From NCBI RefSeq assembly GCF_905220565.1, contig NC_059414.1, positions 2,168,001 through 2,232,000 on the forward strand: a stretch of DNA of 64,000 nt, read 5' to 3'. Position numbers and translations under genes: made by a program. Of this stretch, positions 55,162 to 64,000 are shown in pieces (within the stretch, counting starts at the first letter, position 1; every line of letters begins with the position of its first letter). Under the pieces are notes generated by a model. It saw nothing but the letters and a program-made list of their open reading frames with translations. It was not told the DNA's origin and searched no databases. Source of the stretch: Melitaea cinxia (lineage: Eukaryota > Arthropoda > Insecta > Lepidoptera > Nymphalidae).

Positions 55162-56317
55162 AACTTTTATCTGCTTTTAATGTATTCAAGAAAAACAAAG
55201 GATTTTTTTTTCGCATTTCATTTTTATTTAGCGAGCAGGTACAATAATAGTGTTTTGGTGGTGCTTAAACATTATTTCTGAATAATTTAATCAAAATGTT
55301 ATGATAAAACTAATGAAAACTATTCCTTCTTAATTAATTTATAAAATTCTGAGTATAACAATACCTAAAATTGTCAAACAAACTAATAGTAACCATAAAA
55401 TAGTTCCGTTGTTTTTTGCAAAAGTTTTTATATGAATATATCTCTATTTGAGAGTAATATAATATTTGTTAGATGCTGTTTTCTATAAACATTCCTTAAC
55501 TATTTGTGAAAGTGAAATAAAATGTTTGCCTAGTTTATTGTTTTTTTTTTAAATCAAACCTTTATTTCTTAAGGCTAAATTTAATGTTATCTATACAAAT
55601 AAATAAAATCGGAGTGTCTTTTTGTAATATTAAAAAAACGCCTTTTTACTAAATGCATATGGATGTAACACGGTACATATACCAAAACAACATTTTTTAT
55701 AATTTTTGTCTGTCTGTCTGTTTGTTTGTTCCGGCTAATCTCTGAAACGGCTGGACCGTTTTGACGGCACTTTCACTGGTAGATAGCTGATGTAATAAGG
55801 AGTAACTTGGCTACTTTTATTTGAGACGAGCTATGCCCGCGACTCCGTCCACGTGGAATTTAACAAAAAAGTTATTGTTCATTTCGCAGACAATTGTTTC
55901 AACGACAAACAACAAAGGTATTTTATACCATGTACGGAAACATGCTTATTTAAGTATTTCCTCCCTCTAGTATATCCGAGTACGTGTTTACAATAGTAAG
56001 CGAATATTTTTTTTTGTTTGCTTACTAAAATTATTTAATAAAAGTCGGCAAGGACGTGTTATTGAGCCACGTAACTCAATTACTTTGTAGTAAGGTTTTG
56101 ATTTAATTATACTTAAACTGTAATCAAATGTTATAGTGATAACGGCCCTAAAAAAACTTATTTATGTAACCTTGCTGAGAATGTGTAGGCGGTCAGTTTT
56201 GTTTCAGATGTGCTTATGTGTACTAGTTTTTTTCAAAAAACAAACTTAGTTCTACTAATAAGTAAAAAATATTGATATTTTTGTTTATCAAAAGAATAAT
56301 TTTTTATTATTTTTAGC
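55162..56317. other. intergenic DNA with repeats
   Basis: Holds the second copy of the 170-base dispersed repeat (55429-55596). A Helitron-like stretch with CTCTGAAACGGCTGGACCG lies at about 55695-55860. The remainder is AT-rich. Confidence 0.5.
55429..55596. repeat. dispersed repeat, pair with 30973-31141
   Basis: Same orientation as the first copy and nearly identical, with a shorter poly-T run. Confidence 0.75.
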
Positions 56318-56388
56318 ATGGCGAATAGCTCAGGAAAAATTGATTTGATGTCAATTTTACCAATGCTTTTCGTCGTACTAAAAATCCG
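56318..56388 (+). CDS. lipase exon 1 (start uncertain)
   Basis: Too short for an ORF scan. The acceptor TTTTTATTATTTTTAG is one base before an ATG. The exon then reads 23 codons (MANSSGKIDLMSILPML then FVVLKI) to the donor GTAATG, and its two leftover bases join exon 2 as arginine. Either translation starts here after an untranslated exon, or a coding exon lies upstream. Confidence 0.6.
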
Positions 56389-59300
56389 GTAATGTTTTAA
56401 TCTAACAATGTTTTAGAGTAAATGGGATGTAATTGTAACAGTATAATAAAAAAATATTTGGTCATAAAAATGTATATGAAACTAAAAATATGGTGTCTGC
56501 TAGCAGGTTGGTATTTTTATTTTAATACCGTTTAAATAAACTTGATCGCTTTGTAAATTTATAATTTAAAAATACTTTATATTACAGGTATAAATTAAAA
56601 TTATCATAATAATATCAAATATTTTGGGATACATATAAGTACATAAGTATGACGACGCGTTGGCGTAACGGTCGCAGCACTGGTGTGGCTGTTGCGCTGG
56701 CGGTTGCGGGTTCGATCCCCGCACATGACAAACATTTGTATTGGCCATACGACGTTATCATGTAGGTACACCTGATAGCGATCTGTTACGCGGCACCTCC
56801 CGGTAGTCTTTTTAGAATAAACACACAACTTGTTCAAATATTGTTTTAGTTTATTTTATAGTCCACACACTAACATTAACTGTCCCTAAAAACACCTCAC
56901 TTTCCTTTTCTGGATAAAAAAATATATACAGTGACGCGCTGGATGGTAAACGGCAACTGACTCGACCGTATGGAAAATGGAATATTTAAAAGTAATTAAA
57001 ATAGCGCCGTCAGCACCAACCGCGACATAAACCTTGGTATAACAGATCGTTACTCATAGTAGGGAATATATCCGTTAACCCGTATTGGAGCAGCGTGGTG
57101 GATTAAGTTCTGATCCTTCTTCTACATGGAGAAAGAGGCCCAGCAGCGGAATATTTATTACAGGTTGAAGCGTATATACGTAAGTCAAATATAATTAACA
57201 ATATTATTGAATTCTCCGAAACGGCTGGACCGATTTTTATTAAATTTTGTGAGCATTTCGGGTAGGTCTGAGAATCGGCGAACATCAATTTTTCATACCC
57301 CTAAGTTATAAGTGGGAGAGAGGGTTAAGGGGGCTAATAACATATATGGCAAAACAACGTTTGCGGGGTCAGCTAGTATGCATACCTATATACTTCTAAA
57401 GCGACTCTACTTATTGTTTCAAATAGGTGTTCAAATAAATAGATAAGCGTAATATACACACATGATCGTCTGCTCCTGACGTAGATTAATGTTTTTGTTT
57501 TAGGTAACAGCCTATTGATATAAATAAATTCGGCCTTTGAAAAGAAACAATTGGCTAATTCCGACTTCGTTGAGCGTTATGGTCTAAGATCCCAACCCCT
57601 TAGACCTTTCAAATTTTCTGAAGGACGAAATGCATGGCAATATAGTGGTTTTAGTGTATATATACTCTGTACAGTGAACGTATACACCCGCTAGCTGAAG
57701 CCGACGGCCAATTTTTTTTTTATAAATTAATTATACTTGCGTTAGATATAATTATGTGAATTCGACTTGCGTAACACAATAATTGTATTCATGGACACCG
57801 ATTTGAACACTAATTATATATACATGATAGCATGTCACAAAAAAATTAAGATAATGTTCAAAACTTTGGTAATATTTTTCTTTGTTAATGTAGGTAAACC
57901 TAGACGGTCCACGCTGCAAATCTGAGTTTTTTTTTGTGTTTTATTCGTAAAATTTATTGCTTGTGAAGGAAAAGTGAAAAACCTGTAACATAAATAAGTC
58001 CTAACTATGTTTTTAAAAGGAGATGAGACCTTTGTCCAGTTGCGGGTTCTTCAGATTGATACAATACAGTGTGCCTAAGTAAAAGGATTATTTAAACCCC
58101 TTTAAAATCGTTTTTAGAATTTAGATATAGAATATAGAAAGAAAGATAAATAAATAAAAATAGCTGAATTGTAGTGAAGTAAAAAAACAACAGTAATTAA
58201 ATTATTTCCGCAACACTGGGAATACTAATGTGACATTACTGCTATAATTGATTTTTTTTTATTGTACATATTTTTGTTTCCTGTTTTTTGAAACAAATAA
58301 AATAATTATTAAAATTCGTTATATAATTTTACAACTTTGTTTTTACAGTTTTTGCTGTCATCGATTGTCAAGAGAAAAATTATACCCCTATTTCTTTGTC
58401 TCCGGGAAGCTTTCGACAGATAGCACGTTCTTTTAAACCGGGTAAGATTTTTGATATAGGAGATTAGTGTGACATCTGCGTTTGTGGTCACTTGGGCTTA
58501 GCAATAAAATGTATAACTTTTAAATATTTATAGTAGGTACCTATACTATTATTGGTTAGTCTTGCGTTATTTGTTTCTGTAAAAGAATTATATCGAACCG
58601 AGGGCTGCTTGTGGCTATGCTGTGTGGCTACGGCATTAAAGAATATAGCCACCCCCTCTCTTCCCGCGGGTGTCGTAAGAGGCGACTAAGGGATCGCATA
58701 GTTCCACTACCACCTTGGAACTTATAAAGCCGACCGATGGCGGGATAACTATCTAATTGCGGGCTTAAATACACAGGCCGAAGACGGGCAGCAGCGTCTT
58801 AGGTGCGACAAAGCCAGCCCTGTGGTCACCAACCCGCTTGCCCAGCGTGGTGACTATGGGCAAAACACAAGAGTTCGCGCCATATTTGGCGCGAACTTGT
58901 GGAGGCTTATGTCCAGCAGTGCAATAGTGGACTGCAATAGGCTGAAATTATGATGATGATGATGATGAGGGCTGCTTAGTATGAAGTGTATGTTATTTAC
59001 TAGCTGTGTCCCGCGGTTTTCACACGCGTTAATTTGAGGGAAAAACGTACTAAGGTATTTTATATAGCCCTCCTCGGTAAATTGACTCCTCATCCAACAA
59101 AAAAGGAATTTTTCAATTCGAACCGATAGATCTTGAGATAACCGCGTTAAAAAAAAAAAAAAAAAACTTCAGATATATAGTATTAGTATAGATTTACAAC
59201 ATTGTATGGAGGAAAGGTTAGGTGATGCGTGGTTAGTCGTACCGTGACTGTATTAATCTTGTCCTGATTCGCTGCTGGTTGAAGGTATATAAAATTTTCT

Positions 59301-62107
59301 AATTACTTAGTCATTTTGTGCAAGATATTTTAAACTAGACTGTATGCATAGTTTTGTTGCCCACGCAATAATGATTCAAAATGATTTCATTTTGTTTTTA
59401 AAAATATGAGTTATTTAGAACATTTTACGGTTTTAGTACCAAAAGGCCGATCTGCAAACATCAATGACACAAGGATCATATTTTATAGGTGAATATATAC
59501 TTTAATATTACAATAATTACTTGAATAAAATTAAATTTAGGTACCTTTACTTGAAGCTTTAAGCTGTGAGGTTACGGTATCAATGAATAGCCACTCCCTC
59601 TCTTTCCGTGGGTGTCGTAAGAAGCGACGAAGGGATAACAAAGTTCCACTACCACCTTGGAACTTATAAAACCGACCGATTGCGGGATAACCATCTAACT
59701 GCTGGCTTTGAAATACACAGGCCGAAGACGGGCAGACTGGACATAAACCTCCACAAGTTCGCATTACAAAAGGGGTTAAACCCATGTGTGTTATCCATAG
59801 TCACCACGCTGGGCAGGCGGGTTGGTGACCGCAGGGCTGGCTTTGTCGCACCGAAGACGCTGCTGTCCGTCTTCGGCCTGTGTATTGTAAAGCCAGCAGT
59901 TGGTTGGTTATCCCGCCATCGCATAAATTGTATAGCTACATAAAAAAATAATTAAAATTTATATTAAATAAAAAAAGCTATTTAAGTTTTATATATTTAC
60001 GAGTATAGGTTAGTACAAAGGTTGGTACAAATTTTCTAGTTTTGTTTGTATTTTCCCTTCCCTTATTTACGCGTTTGTTAATTTATTTTTAAAAGGATGG
60101 ACGCTCGTAATTGGCCCTTTTCTATGCTGTATACCATCCCTAATAAAGAAATAAATATTCATATTTATTTTATATATTTTTTATATTATAGTGGTGGTGT
60201 CGAAGATCAAACGATATATACATTTGCTAATATTGATTCGTTGATGAACCACCCCAACTTCGACACTAACAAACCCACTGCACTTTACGTACACGGGTAA
60301 GAAACTTATTTTTTCTTTATACTATGAAGGTAAAAAACAAGCGTTCGGTACTCTTGATAGTCAGCGGATTCCGATGCCTCAAACACAAACAAAATTACAA
60401 ACGTATTGTCAACCCTACTCCTGACCCTCCCCAGAAGCTTTCTCAATACTCACCACAGGCACACATTACTGCATGAAAGCAGTATTATTTAGCTGTTTTA
60501 GCTTCTTTTGTAAGGTCGAGGAGCACCTCGATCCTCCCCTGGGGTAGCAACCCCAGGGGAGGATCGAGGTTAGGGTCGGTAACGCGCTTGTGATGCTTTC
60601 AATGGTGTTTTTTTTTTATTTATTTTTTTATGACAAATAGGCAGGCATTTGACCACAATCTCACCTGATGTTAAGTGACGATGCGGTCGAAGGTGGAGCA
60701 TGCCTGCCTAATAACAGCCTATTCACTCTGGCCTTGAAGGCACCCAGATTGTATCGTTCGGGAAACACAGACGCGGGCAACGAGTTCCATTCCTTAGCTG
60801 TGCGCATCAGGAAAGTAGAGCCAAAGCGTTTTGTGCGCGTAGATGGCATATCGATGACATAAGGATGGAACGATCGACCGCGCCTAGTGTCCCGATGGCG
60901 GAAGGTTGTTGGGGGAATTAGATCGTGTAATTCCTTCGCACACTCACCGAAATATATTTTGTAGAACACCGACAGATGTGTTGCAGGCGTCTATATGCTA
61001 TGGTAGGTGACCGCTTACCATAAGACGGACTGTACGCTTGGTAAAAAAAAAACTTTCTCAGTTACTATTAACATTTTTACTGATACGAAGCTTACCGCGT
61101 TAGGAATTTTGAAATTCCCGATATTTCCGCCAAAGTTGCAGACGCTAGTGCGGGCACTCCCATCGGTTGTTGCCATTGCATCTGTGTAAGTTCTAACTCC
61201 CGTATAAGTAAAAGCGTTATATTAAACCTAAGGATGTTTTCTTTTATAAAATTTTTATTATGCTCTTTACGTATATAATATAAACTGGCAATGATGAAAA
61301 TCACGGTAGCACTTTTTTAAATTTCTTAGCTATGTCGAATTGGTGAGCGATAACAGCGTAGTACTCGTGGTCAGATCTTACCTGCAGCGCGGTGACCACA
61401 ATGTACTGGCGCTGGACTGGTCCAATTTGGCGTTTGGGAATTATCTGAACGTTCTGTTGGACGTGCCACTGGTTAGTACTGCTCTATCATTATAATTGGG
61501 AACCCTTCCCCTTACAGTGAAAGGAAGGATGAAAGAAAGAAAAAGTTAGCGATGTACGGTTGTGGAATAATTATTAAAATACCTATTAAAAAGTCATTTT
61601 GTAATTTTATTAATATTAACGAATATAACGACCAAATCCACAATTAACAAATTTTGTTCATCTGTTTGTCTAAAAGTTGCGCTTAACAGATAAGCAGAGC
61701 AGTAATCATTTATAAATACATATATACAGAATCAGACCTTAACCCACCACGCTGCTCCAATGCAGGTTGGCGGATTTCCTACTATGAGTAACGATCGCTA
61801 TCAGGTGCACATAATAACAACCGGGACCGATAGCGTAACGTGCTCTCCGAAACGCGGTGGGGAGACCCACAAGTACTAACAACAAGACCGGAGATAAATA
61901 CTCTATACTAAAACATTAATAATTTCTTAGATATAATAGGTAGCATTTCCCATTTTAGGTGGGCGAAGAAACAGCAAAAGCTTTATTAAGATTAGTGGAC
62001 AAAGGTTTAAATATCAAAAACTTACATGTGGTCGGGCATTCACTGGGGGCTCCCGTAGCCGCTGTCGTGGCCAGATCTTTGAAACAAAATGGACACACGT
62101 TACCTAG
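56318..62107 (+). CDS. pancreatic-type (neutral) lipase, first four exons, partial
   Basis: Triacylglycerol lipase or phospholipase A1 family (PF00151-like). Exons 56318-56388, 60192-60296, 61330-61471 and 61959-62107 join in phase (2, 2, 0) to about 156 residues, then leave the window in phase 2. Visible: a first beta strand (MLFVVLKIR), the SLMNHPNFDTNKPTALYVHG segment with the oxyanion-hole HG, RSYLQRGDHNVLALDWSNLA, and the nucleophile elbow GHSLG with Ser at about residue 134. The catalytic Asp and His should lie in exons beyond 64000. The N terminus as read has no signal peptide, which is unusual for this mostly secreted family, so an upstream coding exon may exist. Intron 1 is 3.8 kb and full of repeats. 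Confidence 0.82.
56651..56795 (+). mobile_element. tRNA-derived SINE, head and truncated body
   Basis: The clearest tRNA-like head of the long family: GCGTTGGCGTAACGGTCGC (A box) and GCGGGTTCGATCCCCGCAC (B box). The body carries an internal deletion between GGCCATACGACGTTATC and CACCTGATAGCGATC. It lies in lipase intron 1. Confidence 0.8.
57044..57172 (+). mobile_element. tRNA-derived SINE, long family, 3' half
   Basis: From ATCGTTACTCATAGTAGGG to a tail reading TTACAGGTTGAAGCG. More diverged than other copies. Confidence 0.75.
57211..57377 (+). mobile_element. Helitron-like element, 5' truncated
   Basis: Contains CTCCGAAACGGCTGGACCG and the 3' end GTTTGCGGGGTCAGCTAGT, like the copy at 13755. 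Confidence 0.7.
57455..57515 (-). mobile_element. SINE, second family, fragment
   Basis: ACACACATGATCGTCTGCTCC followed by GTTTTAGGTAACAGCC matches the reverse of the family body. Confidence 0.6.
57516..58610. other. lipase intron 1, AT-rich part
   Basis: No exon or repeat is recognised. Small open frames at 58248-58491 lack support. Confidence 0.4.
58611..58966 (+). mobile_element. LINE 3' end with perfect 11-bp target duplication
   Basis: About 356 bases of the family at 34655, ending in (GATGAT)n. It is flanked by GAGGGCTGCTT at 58600-58610 and 58967-58977. An internal perfect palindrome TTCGCGCCA..TGGCGCGAA lies at about 58874-58892. Confidence 0.88.
58998..59196 (-). mobile_element. 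Helitron-like element
   Basis: On the minus strand it starts TCTATACTAATACTATATAT and ends CGGGACACAGCTAGT, the TC...CTAG ends of Helitrons. A poly-A run lies near its 5' side. Confidence 0.6.
59568..59935. mobile_element. LINE tail in fold-back arrangement
   Basis: 59568-59737 follows the plus orientation of the family at 58611. From about 59740 the same family continues reversed (CATAAACCTCCACAAGTTCG onward), running back through CCACGCTGGGCAGGCGG to GGTTATCCCGCCATCGC. The two halves overlap in content, so the insert can fold into a hairpin. Confidence 0.8.
60192..60296 (+). CDS. lipase exon 2
   Basis: The acceptor is TTTTTTATATTATAG and the donor GTAAGA. It encodes GGVEDQTIYTFANIDSL through TNKPTALYVH plus two bases of the glycine codon of the HG oxyanion motif. 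Confidence 0.8.
60320..60605. repeat. CAAGCGTACGGC-family repeat with inverted junction
   Basis: A plus-oriented half ends at AAGGTCGAGGAGCACC and continues as a reversed half (GTAACGCGCTTGTGATGC). The other part of the reversed half lies past an inserted LINE at 60985-61050. The junction is a perfect 19-bp hairpin at 60526-60569. Confidence 0.7.
60606..60975 (-). pseudogene. Jockey/CR1-type LINE, C-terminal end
   Basis: A 102-codon minus-strand frame matches the C terminus of these LINE polymerases: ELHDLIPPTTFRHRDTRRG, then RTAKEWNSLPASVFPERYNL and FKARVNRLLLGR. It ends in an A-rich tail (T-rich on the plus strand at 60608-60630). It is inserted into the fold-back repeat around it, with AACAC/GGTGTT at the borders as a likely short target duplication. 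Confidence 0.8.
61330..61471 (+). CDS. lipase exon 3
   Basis: The acceptor TTAAATTTCTTAG completes the split glycine. It encodes LVSDNSVVLVVRSYLQRGDH and NVLALDWSNLAFGNYL, closely following the insect lipase pattern. The donor is GTTAGT, phase 0. Confidence 0.88.
61728..61882 (-). mobile_element. tRNA-derived SINE, long family, internal part
   Basis: ACCACGCTGCTCCAATGC, ACGATCGCTATCAGGTG and GGTGGGGAGACCCACAAG in reverse order of the family. It lies in lipase intron 3. Confidence 0.8.
61959..62107 (+). CDS. lipase exon 4 (nucleophile elbow)
   Basis: The acceptor is CCCATTTTAG and the donor GTGAGA. It encodes VGEETAKALLRLVDKG and NLHVVGHSLGAPVAAVVAR; the serine of GHSLG is the predicted nucleophile. 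The exon ends with two bases of an arginine or serine codon. Confidence 0.9.
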
Positions 62108-62261
62108 GTGAGAGTGGAACTTTTAATTAAAACATTAAAAAAGTAGTTATAATTCTACTCAATGTATGGTCTGTTGCCATAATAGGCGAGATAAATACTT
62201 TATATTTAAAAATTGAAGATGTATATTGATAAATATTCTATATTTTTATATTTGAGAGTTA

Positions 62262-62727
62262 ATCTCAATTAGAGCATCTACAAAACTTTGCGATACGTTT
62301 TATCTTTGGTTTACGTAAATACGGTCACATCCAGTTTCGTACTCAACTTAGGTGGCTCCCATTCCAACTTCGCCGTGATATGCACTGCATCCTTTCTTTT
62401 CTCTATCACATAGTCCATGACAAAAATTCTCCCTCCGACCTTCGGTCCCGTTTTCATCTTCTTCATACCCCAACACGTTCTAGGAGGTCTTGCATCACGT
62501 CGATGTTGGAAGTCCCCAGACATAACGCCAACGACTCAATTCCTTCGCTATACGTGCTGTAATATTTTGCAATCATTTACCGAGAGTGATCCAAAAAAGC
62601 ACTTCAATTTATGCTTTCAAGGCAAGCTAAGGAATCCTCTTTTCTCCGAAATGATGAACCTCTCATAATTGTTGTACTCTCAAAGTATGTATTTATGTAT
62701 ATAAATAATAATAATAATAATAATAAG
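62262..62727 (+). pseudogene. CR1/Jockey-type LINE, C-terminal end with AAT-repeat tail
   Basis: On the plus strand, NFAIRFIFGLRKYGHIQF and RWLPFQLRRDMHCILSFLY match the region after the polymerase domain of these LINEs. Frameshifted remnants follow to about 62670. The tail is TAAATAATAATAATAATAAT (62700-62727). It lies directly downstream of lipase exon 4, in the next intron. Confidence 0.7.
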
Positions 62728-63269
62728 TATGTCAGCAATAGCGCTGTCGTACGCAGTTGGAAAAGAATTTATAAGCAACAGATGCAACGATCGCGCCACC
62801 TAGCACATCGTTCGATAGTCATCTACCCTCATTATATTACTCGAGTTATTCTGACGTGTATAAAACGAATAGTGCAACCGCCGCTAAGGCAGTCCTGGCT
62901 CTGGCTTGGCACGATGCACTTGTTGTATCCTGCTAGTAGCTTAACCTAGACTCATTCGATAATTAATTTGTGCATACGAATTAATTGTTACATATTATGG
63001 CGGATAACTCGAGCAGTGAAGGTGAGCGTTGATACGTATCCCAAAGGAGATCTCCTTAAACCTACACCTGGGTCGCAAGTCCTAGGCACTGCTCTGAGTT
63101 ACTCCCTATGCCACACGATAGATTGGATCGGATCGCATTACAATTTTGTTATAATCATTTTAAGTACTACCTACATAGTATTGTAAAGAGTGCGAGTATA
63201 ACCTACGCCTGCGCCCTGCAAATATAGAAAAGCAGCTTCCAATATCAGTCGAAAGACTACAAGTATCTT
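62728..63269. other. lipase intron, unassigned
   Basis: No next lipase exon is found. Part is moderately GC-rich (62756-63140) and may be an uncharacterised repeat. Confidence 0.35.
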
Positions 63270-63500
63270 ATAACGTACACACACGGTCGTCTGTTCCTAT
63301 GGTAAGCAACTTAATGCTTTTGTTACAGGTAACAGTCGACTTAACAGTCTACTAGTTACTATTTTTTTTCGATAAACATACATAGAAATAATACATATAT
63401 AAATACAAATATTACACTCAGACTCAGGTGGGAATCGAACCCGCAACTCGCGGAACAGAAAGTAGGGCCACTACAAACTGCGCCAACGAGCCAGTCGTTG
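63270..63500 (-). mobile_element. tRNA-derived SINE, second family, full copy
   Basis: The minus-strand head (GTGGGAATCGAACCCGCAAC, CTGCGCCAACGAGCCAG) and body (GTCGTCTGTTCCTATGGTAA) are complete. Next to it lies a TATG/CATA simple repeat at about 63500-63600. Confidence 0.82.
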
Positions 63501-63654
63501 ACATATACATAGTCATGGACATATACATACATATATATGTCTGTATGTATGTATATGTCCATGTAACTGTGTATGTAGTTATGTATATATGTTTATATCA
63601 CTAATTTTGAATGTATATATTTCAAAATAAGTTTATGGCTGTATTATTATTTTT

Positions 63655-64000
63655 AACCGACTTCCAAAAAAGGAGGAGGTTCTCAATTCGACTGTATTCT
63701 TTTTTTTATGTATGTTACATCAGAACTTTTGACCGTGTGGACCGATTTCGACAATTTTTTTTTAATCGAAAAGTGTTGTGTGCCAATTGGATCCATTTAA
63801 ATTTATTTGAGATCTAACAACTACTTTTCGAGTAACTTTTTACTTGGTGCACCGATTTTGATAATTCTTTTTTTGTTGGAAAGAAGATATCCCTAGTTTA
63901 GTACTATGATAAGGAAACTAGGATATGATGATGGGATCCCAGAGAAATCGAAGAAAACTCTTGAAAATCTGCAATAACTTTTTTACTGAGTGTACCGATT
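63655..64000. mobile_element. AACCGACTTC MITE, cut by window end
   Basis: It begins AACCGACTTCCAAAAAAGG and carries the internal blocks GTGGACCGATTTCGACAA and GGATATGATGATGGGATCC. It is very close to the copy at 4042-4510. Its right end lies beyond the window. Confidence 0.7.

Noticed and set aside
60097..60191. ATG at 60097 as the lipase start
   Set aside because: It reads through a T-rich tract and acceptor at 60191; the exon at 56318 joins exon 2 in phase and supplies the first beta strand.

Overview
The window looks like a gene-poor, transposon-rich stretch of a lepidopteran (moth or butterfly) nuclear chromosome. Three things point there. The base composition is AT-rich, with short coding exons bounded by GT-AG introns. 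The host genes are insect types: a Sap47/SYAP1 homologue, a gustatory receptor, and a pancreatic-type lipase. The repeats are of kinds common in Lepidoptera: two tRNA-derived SINE families, Helitron ends of the CAGCTAGT type, RTE and Jockey/CR1 LINE tails, and a MITE ending in AACCGACTTC. The longer SINE resembles the Metulj type known from butterflies, but that name is from memory and was not searched.

Layout. 1-20110 holds no recognisable coding exon; it carries SINEs, MITEs, LINE 3' ends, Helitrons and unassigned AT-rich DNA, with one GC-rich island near 2816-2960. 20111-29167 (+) holds the last five coding exons (209 codons) of Sap47/SYAP1, all in compatible splice phase, with a 3' UTR to about 29.5 kb; the 5' exons are not seen. 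29.5-36.2 kb is repeat-rich intergenic DNA: an RTE LINE fragment, a mariner relic split by another LINE tail, and an hAT MITE with a perfect target duplication. It also contains a small exon-like ORF of unknown origin at 30733-30867.

36283-50039 (-) is a gustatory receptor gene of eight exons, ending in the family's TY-x5-Q motif. Its last intron contains a Ty3/gypsy retrotransposon of about 5.7 kb (36653-42381), inserted inside a Helitron. Other introns hold a decayed and a well-preserved Penelope-like element. One junction (exon 3 to exon 4) is out of phase, so an exon was missed or the copy is damaged.

50-56.3 kb is a transposon cluster: a SINE, a 1-kb hAT element with an 8-bp target duplication, an R1-type LINE lacking its 3' part, and a Tc1 fragment. 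56318-62107 (+) holds the first four coding exons of a lipase, up to the nucleophile motif GHSLG; the rest lies beyond the window. 62.1-64 kb is LINE, SINE and MITE sequence.

I see no operon, CRISPR array or other prokaryotic-style system. The three host genes are unrelated in function (presynaptic protein, taste receptor, digestive or secreted lipase) and show no sign of acting together. The most informative structures are the transposon insertions: a Penelope element with inverted ends and a 13-bp target duplication, a gypsy element whose two LTRs differ by loss of the promoter block, and several fold-back LINE insertions.
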